Below, in pieces: positions 53,340 through 62,378 of a stretch of 64,000 nt of DNA; position 1 is the stretch's first letter, and every line of letters starts with the position of its first letter. Source of the stretch: Pseudacidovorax sp. RU35E (GTDB taxonomy: Bacteria; Pseudomonadota; Gammaproteobacteria; Burkholderiales; Burkholderiaceae_C); NCBI RefSeq assembly GCF_900156165.1, contig NZ_FTMY01000004.1:62001-126000 (forward strand). Reading direction: 5' to 3'. A model generated the notes under the pieces. That model did no database searches. It saw only the letters and a list, made by a program, of their open reading frames with translations, and had not been told where the DNA came from. Made by a program: the position numbers and the translations under genes.

Positions 53340-54668
53340 ATGCGCAACTCGCCCACCCTCGCGGCTTCCGCGAATGCAGCAGACGGGGACCGGCAGGGCG
53401 GGGACAAGCGCCGCGCCACACGTGCCCTGTGCGCGCTCAACTTCTTCATGGCCGACATGCAGGCTGGCATCGGGCCCTTCCTGGGCGTCTTCCTGCAGCA
53501 GCGCGGCTGGCAGCCGGGCGCCATCGGTTCGGTGATGACGGCCGGCGGCGTGGCCGGCATGCTCATGACGGTGCCAGCGGGCGCCTTCATCGACCACACG
53601 GCGCGCAAGCGCTGGGTGGTGGTGATCACCGGCATCTGCACAGTGCTGGCCTCCTTCCTCATCCTCTGGTCGCAGGCGGGGTGGGTGGTGACCGTGAGCC
53701 AGGTGGCGACGGCCATCGCCGGGGCGGCCATCGGGCCGGCGGTGGCGGGCATCACGCTGGGCGTGGTGCGCCAGCGCGGCTTCAATGCGCAGAACGGGCG
53801 CAACCAGGCCTGGAACCACGCGGGCAACATGGTGGGCGCGGCGCTGTCCGGGTGGCTGGGCTTCCGCTACGGCATGCCGGCCATCTTCTTCCTGGCGGCG
53901 CTGTTCGGCGTGTTCGCCATCCTCTCGGTGCTGACCATTCCCGAGCGCACCATCGACCACCGCGCCGCGCGAGGGCTCGAAGGGCCGCATGACGGCAAGA
54001 CCGCCGCGGCCGATGGTGGCCAGGCCCAGGGCCTGCGCACGCTGCTGCAGAACCGGCCGCTCCTGATCCTGGCCGCGGCGCTGGCCTGCTTCCACCTGGG
54101 CAACGGCGCCATGCTGCCGCTGTACGGTCTGGCGGTGGTCGGCGCCGGCAAGGGCAATCCGGCCATGTTCACCGCGCTCACGGTGGTGGTGGCGCAGGCC
54201 GTCATGATCGTCACCGCCCTGGCCGCCATGCGCCTGTCGGCCACGCGCGGCTACTGGCTGGTGATGCTGGTCTCCTTCGCCTCGCTGCCGCTGCGCGGCC
54301 TGATCGCCGGCAGCGTGATCGACAGCTGGGGCGTGTGGCCGGTGCAGGCGCTCGACGGCATCGGGGCGGGCCTGCAGAGCGTCGCGGTGCCGGGGCTGGT
54401 GGCCTGCCTGCTCGACGGCACCGGCCGCGTCAATGTGGGGCAGGGTGCGGTGATGACCGTGCAGGGCCTGGGCGCCAGCCTGTCGCCCGCCATCGGTGGC
54501 TGGCTTGCGCAGCTCTTCGGCTACCAGCTCGCCTTCTATGTGCTGGGTGGCTTCGCGCTCGCGTCGCTGGCGCTGTGGATCGGCTTCGCCACGATGCTGC
54601 GGCCGGCATGCGCGGGCGTGTGCGAGCGGCCCGCTTCTCGTTTCACCTTAAAGGAGTCATCGGCATGA
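53340..54668 (+). CDS. Major facilitator superfamily transporter
   Basis: 442 residues, twelve transmembrane helices. The N-terminal ~25 residues are hydrophilic. ALCALNFFMADMQAGIGPFLGVFLQQRGWQPGAIGSVMTAGGVAGMLMTVPAGAFIDHTARKRW carries the loop 2-3 motif (G.ID....RKRW). A second half begins ~225 after a charged loop (EGPHDGKTAAADGG). The substrate cannot be called. 24 bases after the ArsB-like gene; overlaps the phosphoesterase by ATGA. Confidence 0.9.
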   Translation: MRNSPTLAASANAADGDRQGGDKRRATRALCALNFFMADMQAGIGPFLGVFLQQRGWQPGAIGSVMTAGGVAGMLMTVPAGAFIDHTARKRWVVVITGICTVLASFLILWSQAGWVVTVSQVATAIAGAAIGPAVAGITLGVVRQRGFNAQNGRNQAWNHAGNMVGAALSGWLGFRYGMPAIFFLAALFGVFAILSVLTIPERTIDHRAARGLEGPHDGKTAAADGGQAQGLRTLLQNRPLLILAAALACFHLGNGAMLPLYGLAVVGAGKGNPAMFTALTVVVAQAVMIVTALAAMRLSATRGYWLVMLVSFASLPLRGLIAGSVIDSWGVWPVQALDGIGAGLQSVAVPGLVACLLDGTGRVNVGQGAVMTVQGLGASLSPAIGGWLAQLFGYQLAFYVLGGFALASLALWIGFATMLRPACAGVCERPASRFTLKESSA

Positions 54669-55786
54669 GCGCGGCATCGATCGCCTGGATCCACATCGGC
54701 GACCTGCACATGGACGAGGCCGACGGCTGGGCCGCCCGGCCGCGGCTGCAGGCCATCGTGGAAGAGCTCAACGCCCATGCGCGCGAGGCCGACTTCGTCT
54801 ACCTGCCCGGCGACAACGCCAACCACGCGACGCCCGCGCAGTACGCCGCCATCACCGAGGCACTGGCGCCGCTGGCGCTGCCCTGGCGCGTGATCCCGGG
54901 CGACCACGATTTCGAAGGCGGCAGCCTGGCCGCCTACGAGGCCGCGTTTGCGCCAGCGCAGCGCCCGGAGCACGAGGTGATCGCCGGCCACCGCTGCATC
55001 TTTGTCGATGTGGTCGGCAGCGGCGCCGGCGGGCCGGACTTCCGGCTCAACTCCCACCACCGCCATCGCATCGCCCGCCAGCTGGCGCTGGCCGAGGCGG
55101 CGGGCGAGGTGCCGCTGGTGTTCATGCACTGCTATCCCGGCGACATGGCGGCCGATAGCGAGGCATTGGCGCGGCTGCTGGCCGATGCGCGCGTGCCCTT
55201 CGTCGACACCGGCCACACGCACTACAACGAGCTGCTCAACGATGGCGCGGTGGTCTATGGGGCCACCCGCTCGACGGCGCAGATCGAGGAGGGCGGCGGC
55301 GTGCCGGGCTTTTCGGTGGTGTGCGTGCACGACGGCGTGCCGAGCTGGCGCTTCCGCCCGCTGGGCGCGGCGTGGCCGCATGTGCAGATCGTGTCGCCCT
55401 GCGACCTTCGGCTGGTGACCCGGCCTTCACAGGCCCGGCAGGTGCCGCGGCCGGGACGGGTGCGCGTGGTGGCGCGGCGCTTCGGCGCGGCCCATGAACC
55501 CATGCTGGCGGCGCTGGACGATGCCGCCCCGCAGCCCATGCGACCAGGTGCCCCGGGTTTCTGGGAGATCGACCTCCCGGTGGATGCACCGGGCCTGCAC
55601 CGCATCGACGTGAGCTGTGGCCGTGCGGCGGATTCCGTCGAGGTGCTGGTGCGCGCGGCCGACGGCGTGCCCCGGCGCGGACCGTTGGTCGCGCCGGGCC
55701 ATGCCTGCCACGCGATTGGCGCCTGGCCGGTAGCCGGCATCGACGGCCTGCAACTGGGGCCCAACCGCAACGGCGGCGATTGGTAG
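54665..55786 (+). CDS. Calcineurin-type metallophosphoesterase
   Basis: 373 residues. All metal motifs are visible: IHIGDLHMDE (DxH, ~9-18), YLPGDNANHA (GDN), IPGDHDFEGG (GDH in place of GNH), LVFMHCYPGD (H) and DTGHTHYNE (GHTH). The C-terminal third is an Ig-like beta domain (ending GLQLGPNRNGGDW). Similar enzymes cleave phosphodiesters, including cyclic nucleotides. Strong Shine-Dalgarno (aaggagt) before ATG 54665, which overlaps the MFS stop. Confidence 0.9.
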   Translation: MSAASIAWIHIGDLHMDEADGWAARPRLQAIVEELNAHAREADFVYLPGDNANHATPAQYAAITEALAPLALPWRVIPGDHDFEGGSLAAYEAAFAPAQRPEHEVIAGHRCIFVDVVGSGAGGPDFRLNSHHRHRIARQLALAEAAGEVPLVFMHCYPGDMAADSEALARLLADARVPFVDTGHTHYNELLNDGAVVYGATRSTAQIEEGGGVPGFSVVCVHDGVPSWRFRPLGAAWPHVQIVSPCDLRLVTRPSQARQVPRPGRVRVVARRFGAAHEPMLAALDDAAPQPMRPGAPGFWEIDLPVDAPGLHRIDVSCGRAADSVEVLVRAADGVPRRGPLVAPGHACHAIGAWPVAGIDGLQLGPNRNGGDW

Positions 55787-55868
55787 CCGTGGATGGGCTC
55801 AGACCCGTTCTCCGCAATGTCGCGTGGCACCCGTAAGCGTGAAACCGGCACGGCCTGGAGCATCTGAC

Positions 55869-55987
55869 GGCCGCGGAGCAGGCCAATGCCAGTGCACCCG
55901 CGGAACCGGCTTTGCCGGGCCGGGGGGTGCGCCCCCCTCCAAGCCGAAGGCGCGAGAGAGGGGGGAGCCGCGAAGCGGCATGGGGGG
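55869..55987 (+). repeat. Dispersed structured repeat, copy 2
   Basis: About 119 bases matching 18666-18780, including the same gccgc-gaa-gcggc stem and C-rich/G-rich arm. The inner stem reads ccggc-ttt-gccgg (55906-55918) where copy 1 has ctggc-ttc-gccag: both partners of one pair have changed together. It ends 12 bases beyond the stop codon of the minus-strand PAP2 gene, the same placement as copy 1. Confidence 0.8.
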
Positions 55988-55999
55988 TGTCAACTCAGA

Positions 56000-58048
56000 T
56001 CAGACGCCGTCGATGCGCACCAGCACCGCATTGGCGGTGTAGCTCACGCTGACCTTGCCGAAGCCCTGCACCGTGACGTTGCCGAAGCGGCCCTGGCGGC
56101 CCGTGGCCTGGATCACGGTGAGCGTGTCGCCCACCTTCGGCGCGTAGCCGCTGGCGAAGCGCACGGCCAGGTCGCCACCGGCGATCACGGCAGTGCCGCC
56201 CACCTTCAGCAGGCCGGCACCGTTGGCGCCCGCCACCACGCTCAGCGTGCCGGCGGTCTGCGTGTAGCGGCCCGCCAGCGTCAGCGGCGCGCCGGCCGCG
56301 GTGCTCTCCAGCGTGCCGCCCTTCACGAAAACGTCGCCATTGCCCAGGGCCGTGGCCGAGTCGGCGCCCATTAGGCCCGCGGCCAGAACGGTGCCGCCGC
56401 TGTAGACGTTGTTGCCCGACAGACGCAGCTGGCCGCTGCCCAGCTTGGTCAGCTTGCCGGCACCGGCGATGTCGTTGCGCCAGCGGTCAAGGGCATGGAA
56501 GCCACCCAGGCTGGCGTCCATGGTCACGGCCACGTCGCCGTCGAAGCGGCCATAACCGTCGGCGGCGGCGAAGAGGTTCAGCCGGCCCCAGCCTTCGCCG
56601 TCGTTGCCCAGGGGATAGCCCGAGTCGATGGCCGTGGTCTTGAGCACCACGCGGCGCTGGTCGGCACTCAAGTAGGGCAGGCGGGTCTCCAGCAGCACCT
56701 CGGCGCTCTTGGGCACGGTGGCCGGCTGGCCGGCGGCGCCGGTGGTGCCCAGGCCGTAGGTCATGCGCTGCAGGTAGGTGCGGCGCCAGGCGGCGGTGTC
56801 GCTGAAGCGGTCGAAGTCGGGCTGCGCGGCGTCCGTCGTGCGCGGCGTGCGGGCATAGGCGGCCAGGGCGTTGAAGTCGGCGCTGCCGCTCTGCGCGCGC
56901 AGCCAGGCCTGGGCCTGGTCGAAGGCCGCCTTCTTGGCCGCGTCGCTGTAGCTGGCCACGCTGGAGAGGTTGTAGGCCACCACGGCCGTGGCGTGCACGC
57001 GCCCGCCCATCGTGTCCAGCGGCGAATGCATGCCGGCCAGGATGCGGTTCTCGCCCATCTCCATCGCGCGGGCGACCAGCTCCTGGTAGCGCTGGGGCAC
57101 CAGGTAGGCCATGGCCAGCGTGTCGCGCCAGGCCTCGGCGGTGTGGCCGCTGGGGAAGCCGCCGTCGGTGGCGGGCGTGGTGCTCTTGGCCGATTCGAGC
57201 GCGGGCACCACCTTCACGTCGCTGCTCCAGCGCCAGGGGCGGGCGTACTTGTAGAAGCGCTTAGGCGGCTCGGTGGAACCGGCGGCCAGGCCGTTGATGA
57301 AGTCCACCGCCAGACCCATGTTCGCGTTGCCGCCCGAGGCACCCACGCCCACGTTGTTGCCGCCGTCGTTGACGGCCGGCGCGATGGCGGTGTTGGGGTC
57401 CACGGCCGTGATGGTGGTGGTCTGCTGCGTGCCGGCGCGCCAGGCGCTGGTGAGCGGGCCCATGCCGTCGCTCACGCTGTAGCCCTTGCCGCGGCGGTCG
57501 TCCAGGTAGGCCGCCAGGCCCTGGGCCGTCGTGCGCGCCTGGGTGACGGTCTTGACGTAGTTGATGTTGGCGGCGTGGATGGTGGCGCTCTTCACCGTGC
57601 CGTCGGTGCTGTCGCCGGGAATGCCGCTCCAGGTCGAGGGCGACACGGCGGGGCAGCCGTTGGCCGCGGCCAGCGTCACGCCGGCATCGACCTTGAGCGA
57701 GCTGGGCGTCCAGATGTCCAGGAAGCCCTGCAGCACGCGGGCACCGGCATTGGTGTCCAGTGTGACGGTGCAGGGGTTGTCGCGCTGATTGGTGGCGCCG
57801 GTGTCGACATAGGCGAGCACGCTGGGAATCGGGGCGGTGTCGGTGCGGCCCAGGCCGGCAGGCTCGGCCGGGACGGTGACGGTCTCTGCGGTGGGGCTGC
57901 TGCCGCCGCTGCCGGAAGCGATCGTGCCGCTGGCGGTGGGGGTGAAGCTGACGTTGTTGCCGTTGCCGCCGCCACAGGCCATGAGAGCGGCGGCGCTCGC
58001 GACGGCAAGGACGAGGGTGCGAAGGCGGAGGTTCGGTGCGGGGACCAT
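56000..58048 (-). CDS. Exported PAP2-type phosphatase with autotransporter-like C-terminal repeats
   Basis: 682 residues. Lipoprotein-type signal VLAVASAAALMACGGGNGNN. Middle: the acid-phosphatase/PAP2 triad KRFYKYARPWRW, DGGFPSGHTAEAW and RILAGMHSPLDTMGGR (~265-350). After ~480 it changes to beta-helix-like sequence, LTKLGSGQLRLSGNNVYSGGTVLAAG, the passenger-associated repeat of autotransporters, but the C-terminal beta-barrel translocator is missing. It probably hydrolyses phosphate monoesters at the cell surface or in the periplasm. ATG at 58048 preferred over an in-frame TTG at 58069. Confidence 0.85.
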   Translation of the reverse strand: MVPAPNLRLRTLVLAVASAAALMACGGGNGNNVSFTPTASGTIASGSGGSSPTAETVTVPAEPAGLGRTDTAPIPSVLAYVDTGATNQRDNPCTVTLDTNAGARVLQGFLDIWTPSSLKVDAGVTLAAANGCPAVSPSTWSGIPGDSTDGTVKSATIHAANINYVKTVTQARTTAQGLAAYLDDRRGKGYSVSDGMGPLTSAWRAGTQQTTTITAVDPNTAIAPAVNDGGNNVGVGASGGNANMGLAVDFINGLAAGSTEPPKRFYKYARPWRWSSDVKVVPALESAKSTTPATDGGFPSGHTAEAWRDTLAMAYLVPQRYQELVARAMEMGENRILAGMHSPLDTMGGRVHATAVVAYNLSSVASYSDAAKKAAFDQAQAWLRAQSGSADFNALAAYARTPRTTDAAQPDFDRFSDTAAWRRTYLQRMTYGLGTTGAAGQPATVPKSAEVLLETRLPYLSADQRRVVLKTTAIDSGYPLGNDGEGWGRLNLFAAADGYGRFDGDVAVTMDASLGGFHALDRWRNDIAGAGKLTKLGSGQLRLSGNNVYSGGTVLAAGLMGADSATALGNGDVFVKGGTLESTAAGAPLTLAGRYTQTAGTLSVVAGANGAGLLKVGGTAVIAGGDLAVRFASGYAPKVGDTLTVIQATGRQGRFGNVTVQGFGKVSVSYTANAVLVRIDGV

Positions 58049-58348
58049 CGGAATCTCGGGTGAGGACAAGGCCCGGGATTCTGGGAAGAGTTTGTGACAG
58101 TTCTGCGGCCAGGCGCGGCCGTCAGCGCTGTGGGCGCGCCGCGCCGAGCGATTCAGGAGAAGAACCTGGATCAGGCCATGGGCACGCCCCGGTTTGCCAG
58201 GACGTCCAGGGCATGCGGCTCACCGCTGCCGGAGATGCCGTGCTCCTCCCGTCTTTCATCGCCCCGGTCAAGCCACAGCCCGGCAGGTATTCGTTCGGCT
58301 CGTCGGGCAACGATGGTCTGAGCCACCTCAACGGTGGGATCTTCAAGC
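58049..58348. other. Intergenic stretch without recognised genes
   Basis: About 300 bases upstream of the PAP2 gene; it should contain that gene's promoter. No conserved coding sequence was recognised, though it may include degraded upstream parts of the GGDEF fragment that follows. Confidence 0.5.
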
Positions 58349-58687
58349 ATGTCACCAAGGGTGCTCCATGCCCGTGTCGATACGGCTCAACGCGAGGAAT
58401 TCGCGTGCATCCTGCCCGGCTCGCCGCATGCGCAGGCCCTGGCCCTGGCCGTGGCGGAGCAGGCGCGCCTGGCCGTCGCGGCGCTGGGCATCGCCCATGC
58501 GCATTCCGACGTGACCGCCCATGTCACGGCGAGTCTTGGCGTGCTGACCTTGGAGGGCGCGCAGCCGCACACGCCGGATGCGCTGCTGCGCCTGGCCGAC
58601 GGCGCGCTCTATCGCGCCAAGCGCGAAGGTCGTAATCGGGTGGTGGGGGTGACTGTCGGCGGCCGCATGCCGGGTCTGCCGACCTGA
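58349..58687 (+). pseudogene. Remnant of a diguanylate cyclase (GGDEF domain C-terminal half)
   Basis: From 58391 the frame reads REEFACILPGSPHAQALALAVAEQARLAVAALG, then HSDVTAHVTASLGVLTLEG and LLRLADGALYRAKREGRNRVVG, which is the second half of a GGDEF domain. The first half is missing, and the catalytic GGEEF has become QREEF. In a shifted frame just upstream the bases read RYG, as expected before GEEF, so a frameshift may lie at ~58380-58390. No product with cyclase activity is expected. Confidence 0.75.
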
Positions 58688-58862
58688 GATGCACACCTGA
58701 GCGGCTGCGATCCCATTCGGCGGCCCGTGGCGGACCTGCCCATCGGCCTGAAGGGCGCGACCATGCTTGCGCGTGCAATTGGGGGCTGAGGTGGTGGCGC
58801 ACCGAGACATTGTCGAGGGCGTCAGGCCGTCGCGACGTACTGCGCGGGCGGCCGGCCCGGCG

Positions 58863-59882
58863 CTAGGCCGCCTGGGTCAGCACCTTCAGCACATCGGCGT
58901 ACCAGGCGCAGTTCAGGCCAAGCGACTCGTCCTTGACGAGGTCGCGGGTGCGCATGTCCATGCGCGTGGAGTGCACGCCGAGCAGCTGCCACGAGGCCAG
59001 CGAGGACCGCGGGCCCGCGTCGCTGCCCAGCCTTCGCCGGACCACCGGCGCGCCGCTGCTGCCGCGGTGCGTCCTCGCATCCGTCAGGAAGTGGCCCTTC
59101 TGCTGGAAGCGCACGCCGTAGCTGGAGGCGATCGAGGCGCTGCGGGCGACGGCCAGGTGATGGACCGTGTCGTGAAAGCCCAGTGGGAAGCCGATGACGG
59201 TCAGGTTGTCGCCCACGGCCACGTCCTCGCCGCGCGGCGCGAGGTGCGATTCGTCGAAGGTCCGCAGTTGCACGCCCTCCGGCAGCCGGGCGGTCTGAAT
59301 CTCCAGGGTGGCGATGTCCACCGGCCCGCCCGTGTCGGCCGCCTGCCGCCACAGCGCGCGGCCCTTCTCATAGAGGGGCATCGAGAAGGTGGCGTAGCGG
59401 GTCAGGTCTTTGGCGTCGGTGTGCAGCTCGATCTCGATGCGATCCGGCGCATGGGCGCTCGGCGCGTCGGAAAGGACATGGGCGTTCGTGACCAGGAACA
59501 GCCGGTCGTCGCGACGGAAGAAGAAGCCGCTCGCACCGGTCAGCAGCCGCGCGCCTTCATAGGTGCTGATGTGCGTGGTCGTCAGCAGAATGGACTCGAC
59601 CGGCTGCCGCGCATCCTGGCCGGACGGGGGCGGCGCAGTCCCGCTGAGCACCGTCTGCGTCCTGGCGACGTCGCGTTCGAAGGCGGCAAGCACATGGTCC
59701 GACACGGGTGTGTTCAGGATGACCGTGCGTGCGGCTTCGGCATGGGCCTCGAATGAGCGCACCAGGGTGTCGTGCGCACTGGGAGGAAGCGCTTCCAGCA
59801 GTGCGGGAAGCAGCGCGTCCAGTGCGATCAGGCTCCCCTTGAGTTCGCAGATGCGCTCGGTGGCCTCCTGCAGGTTCTTCAT
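58863..59882 (-). CDS. Trypsin-like serine protease with N-terminal helical domain
   Basis: 339 residues. The catalytic triad is visible: His in FLVTNAHVLSD (~130-140), Asp in TGGPVDIATLEI (~185) and Ser in THRGSSGAPVV (~275). It has no signal peptide: residues 1-85 form an alpha-helical segment (LQEATERICELKGSLIALDALLPALLEAL), so it is probably cytosolic. Helix-plus-trypsin proteins without export signals occur in some bacterial conflict systems, but no partner gene is next to it. Its own start follows the cspA terminator by 17 bases. Confidence 0.85.
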   Translation of the reverse strand: MKNLQEATERICELKGSLIALDALLPALLEALPPSAHDTLVRSFEAHAEAARTVILNTPVSDHVLAAFERDVARTQTVLSGTAPPPSGQDARQPVESILLTTTHISTYEGARLLTGASGFFFRRDDRLFLVTNAHVLSDAPSAHAPDRIEIELHTDAKDLTRYATFSMPLYEKGRALWRQAADTGGPVDIATLEIQTARLPEGVQLRTFDESHLAPRGEDVAVGDNLTVIGFPLGFHDTVHHLAVARSASIASSYGVRFQQKGHFLTDARTHRGSSGAPVVRRRLGSDAGPRSSLASWQLLGVHSTRMDMRTRDLVKDESLGLNCAWYADVLKVLTQAA

Positions 59883-59898
59883 GCCACGGTGCCTTCCA

Positions 59899-59928
59899 GA
59901 AAGAGAAAAGCGCGGACGAACCGCGCTT
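59899..59928 (-). terminator. Rho-independent terminator of the cold-shock gene
   Basis: On the minus strand aagcgcgg-ttcgt-ccgcgctt (59928-59908) followed by the T-rich ttctcttt. Eight perfect pairs, 51 bases past the cspA-type stop and just upstream of the protease start. Confidence 0.85.
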
Positions 59929-59979
59929 GAGGGGCCAGGCCGTCTTGGGAGACCGGCCGGGCCATCGGGCCGTGCGACT

Positions 59980-60192
59980 TCAGCTCACGGCGCGGATGTT
60001 GGAGGCCTGGGGGCCCTTGGCGCCCTCGACGACCTCGAACTGCACATGCTGGTTCTCGGTCAGGGTCTTGAAGCCGCCGCCCTGGATCTCACGGAAGTGG
60101 GCAAAGAGGTCCTTGCTGCCGTTGTCGGGGGCGATGAAGCCGAAGCCCTTGTCGTCGTTGAACCATTTCACGGTTCCGGTCTGTGTGGTCAT
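59980..60192 (-). CDS. cspA: Cold-shock protein (CspA family)
   Basis: 70 residues, a single cold-shock domain that binds single-stranded RNA or [36 protein letters not shown] contains RNP1 (KGFGFI); RNP2 is LFAHF where most have VFVHF. The family's basic and aromatic surface is kept. The Shine-Dalgarno (gaaagga) lies 8 bases before ATG 60192, and a clear terminator follows. The paralogue number in the genome, and hence cold-inducibility, cannot be judged. Confidence 0.96.
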   Translation of the reverse strand: MTTQTGTVKWFNDDKGFGFIAPDNGSKDLFAHFREIQGGGFKTLTENQHVQFEVVEGAKGPQASNIRAVS

Positions 60193-60400
60193 GTCGATTT
60201 CCTTTCGGGATTGCCGGGAAGCGAAAGCGCTCCCGGTGAAGAGACGCCAAGAAAATCAACAAGGGAGATTCGACACAGCCGCGGGACAAACCCGGGAGAA
60301 GCGGAAAAGGACCGTTGCAATGAAGGCCTTGCACATATCAACGAGCCCATCGTACGTCGATAGCGCCTCGCGTGCCGCTTTTGCCAATTTATCTTTTCGG
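60193..60400 (-). promoter_or_regulatory. Leader and promoter region of the cold-shock gene
   Basis: About 200 bases upstream of the coding region with lower GC, including TTGGCA at ~60394 on the minus strand, with a weak tatcga-like -10 partner. A long 5' leader is common for cspA genes and may contain a cold-responsive RNA structure; I saw no definitive motif. Confidence 0.35.
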
Positions 60401-60438
60401 GTCCGTCGCCGGCCGGCGTTCCGCGGCCGGTGCGCCGC

Positions 60439-61422
60439 TCAACCCGGCAATGCAAAGCCCTTGTCGAAGGTGCCCGCCACCTGCAGCGGCGCCTTGATCA
60501 GGCCCACCCTGGCATAGAAGTCGGCCGTGGCCTGCTGGTCGGCCACCACGCGTTCGTCGATGGGCACCCAGGCCTGCTGGCGGCGCTCGAACTGCAGGCG
60601 CGCGGCCTCGGGCGAGATGCCGATGACGCGGGCCAGCGTGGCCGAGTAGCTGCCCACGTTGCGGTTGGCCCATTGCTGGGCCTGGGCCACGCGCTGCAGG
60701 AAGTCCTGCAGCACCGGTCGCTTGGCGGCGATGGCCGCATCGGTGGCTGCCAGGTAGCTCAGGCCTGGCAGCAGGCCGCGGCCGCCGACGAGCACACGCG
60801 CATGGCCGGCGGTCTCGGCCATGGCGGTGTAGGGCTCCCAGGTGGCCCAGGCATCGACCGAGCCCTGCGTGAGGGCCAGCTTGGCATCGGCCGGCGGCAG
60901 GAAGCGCAGGTTCACATCGCCCGGCTGCAGGCCCGCGGCGGTGATGGCCTTGAGCGTGACGAAGTGGCCGATGGAGCCGCGGTTGGTGGCCACGCTGCGG
61001 CCCTTGAGGTCGGCCGCACTGCGCAGCGGCGAGTCGGGCCGCACCAGCACCGCGGTGCCGTAGGCATCGCTGCGGTTGGCGCCGATGGCCTTCACGCGCG
61101 TGCCGGCGGCCAGCGCAAAGATCAGCGGCGCGTCGCCGATGGGGCCGGAATCGACCGCTCCGGCATTGAGCGCCTCGGCGAGCGGCGCGGCGGCCGGGAA
61201 CTCGGACCACTGGATGTCGTAGGCAATGCCGTCGAGCGCGCCGGCCGCTTCGAGCAGGGCGCGCAGGCCGCCCTTCTGGTCGCCGGCCTTGAGCACGGGG
61301 CGCGATTGGGCACGGGCGGCCAAGCTGGGCAGGGCCAGCGCGCAGGCCATGGCAGAACCCGCGGCGATGAAGCGGCGTCGCGGGGCTGAAGAGAGAGAAG
61401 TTGGAAGTTCGGGGGAAGTCAT
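60439..61422 (-). CDS. Aliphatic sulfonate-type ABC substrate-binding protein (SsuA family)
   Basis: 327 residues. Tat-like signal APRRRFIAAGSAMACALALPSLAARAQ (~14-40). RPVLKAGDQKGGLRALLEAAG, VKWSEFP-like IQWSEFPAAAPLAEALNAGAVD, SAADLKGRSVATNRGSIGHF and QGSVDAWATWEPYTA define the SsuA/NrtA-like family. Last gene of the four-gene cluster at the right edge. With another SsuA-type gene and an SsuD-type enzyme, it likely binds a sulfonate or sulfate ester. Confidence 0.9.
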   Translation of the reverse strand: MTSPELPTSLSSAPRRRFIAAGSAMACALALPSLAARAQSRPVLKAGDQKGGLRALLEAAGALDGIAYDIQWSEFPAAAPLAEALNAGAVDSGPIGDAPLIFALAAGTRVKAIGANRSDAYGTAVLVRPDSPLRSAADLKGRSVATNRGSIGHFVTLKAITAAGLQPGDVNLRFLPPADAKLALTQGSVDAWATWEPYTAMAETAGHARVLVGGRGLLPGLSYLAATDAAIAAKRPVLQDFLQRVAQAQQWANRNVGSYSATLARVIGISPEAARLQFERRQQAWVPIDERVVADQQATADFYARVGLIKAPLQVAGTFDKGFALPG

Positions 61423-61522
61423 TTGGGATGGGTGCGGCCGCGCCACCAATGGGGACATGGCAGTGGGATGGGTGGGAACGGTGGCGCTGGCGCGTGCAGC
61501 GCAGCAGGGGGCCTCGCCGCGT

Positions 61523-62374
61523 TCAGTCCAGCAGGTCGGGCTCCGCGGCCACCAGTGGCTGGTAGAGGCTCTCGAAGGCCTGCAGCGCGCCTTCGGGCCC
61601 GCCGATCTGCGCATGGGTGTGGCGGGCCGTGGCCTCGTCGATGGGCCTTGGGGTGCCGGCGGCTTCGGCCAGCAGTTGCGTGTGGCAGGCGTTGTCCAGC
61701 GCGATGTACCACCAGGCGGCGGCCTCGACCGAGCCGCCGGCGGTCAGGATGCCGTGGTTGCGCAGGATGGCGCCCTTGCCGAAGCCGCCGTCCGGTCTGG
61801 CCAGCGCCTCGGCGATGCGGGCGCCTTCGGAGAGGTCGACCACCATGCCCGTGAAGTCGTCGAACAGCGCCACGTCGCCATGGAACACGCAGGCGTCCTG
61901 CGTCAGCGGCAGCAGCGGCCGGCCCAGCGTGGAGAAGGCCTTGCCATAGGTGGAGTGCGTGTGGGCGGCGGCCACCAGGTCCGGATGGCGTTCATGGATG
62001 GCGGCATGGATGGCGAAGGCGGCCTTGTTGAGCGGCCGGTCGCCGATCACCGTCTCGCCGCGGCTGTTGACCAGCAGCAGGTCCGACACGCGGATGCGCG
62101 AGAAGTGCACGCCCAGCGGGTTGACCCAGAAGTGGTCCGGCAGCTCCGGGTCGCGCGCCGTGATGTGGCCCGCCAGGCCCAGGTCGAAGCCATGCCGCGC
62201 GAAGAGGCGGAAGGCGCCGGCCAGCCGCTCCTGGCGGTGGCGGCGCTCGGCCTCGACGCTGGTGCGCGCCGGGGGCGGGTCGAACCAGTAGCGCGCCTGC
62301 GGCTGGGCATGGAAGCGCGCGCGCAGCGCGCCGGCGGCGGGCTGGAGATGCTCGCGATGGACGGGGGCGTTCAT
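61523..62374 (-). CDS. Class II aldolase/adducin-family protein
   Basis: 283 residues. FDLGLAGHITARDPELPDHFWVNPLG (~70-95) has the conserved glycine/Asn region. VAAAHTHSTYGKAFSTLG gives the metal-binding HxH, with later His in AILRNHGILTAGGSV. Class II aldolases cleave sugar phosphates, or act on other beta-hydroxy carbonyls. Placed between an SsuD-type monooxygenase and SsuA-type binding proteins, it might act on an aldehyde released by desulfonation. Start MNAPVHREH at 62374, 4 bases after the upstream stop. Confidence 0.88.
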   Translation of the reverse strand: MNAPVHREHLQPAAGALRARFHAQPQARYWFDPPPARTSVEAERRHRQERLAGAFRLFARHGFDLGLAGHITARDPELPDHFWVNPLGVHFSRIRVSDLLLVNSRGETVIGDRPLNKAAFAIHAAIHERHPDLVAAAHTHSTYGKAFSTLGRPLLPLTQDACVFHGDVALFDDFTGMVVDLSEGARIAEALARPDGGFGKGAILRNHGILTAGGSVEAAAWWYIALDNACHTQLLAEAAGTPRPIDEATARHTHAQIGGPEGALQAFESLYQPLVAAEPDLLD

Positions 62375-62378
62375 GGCT

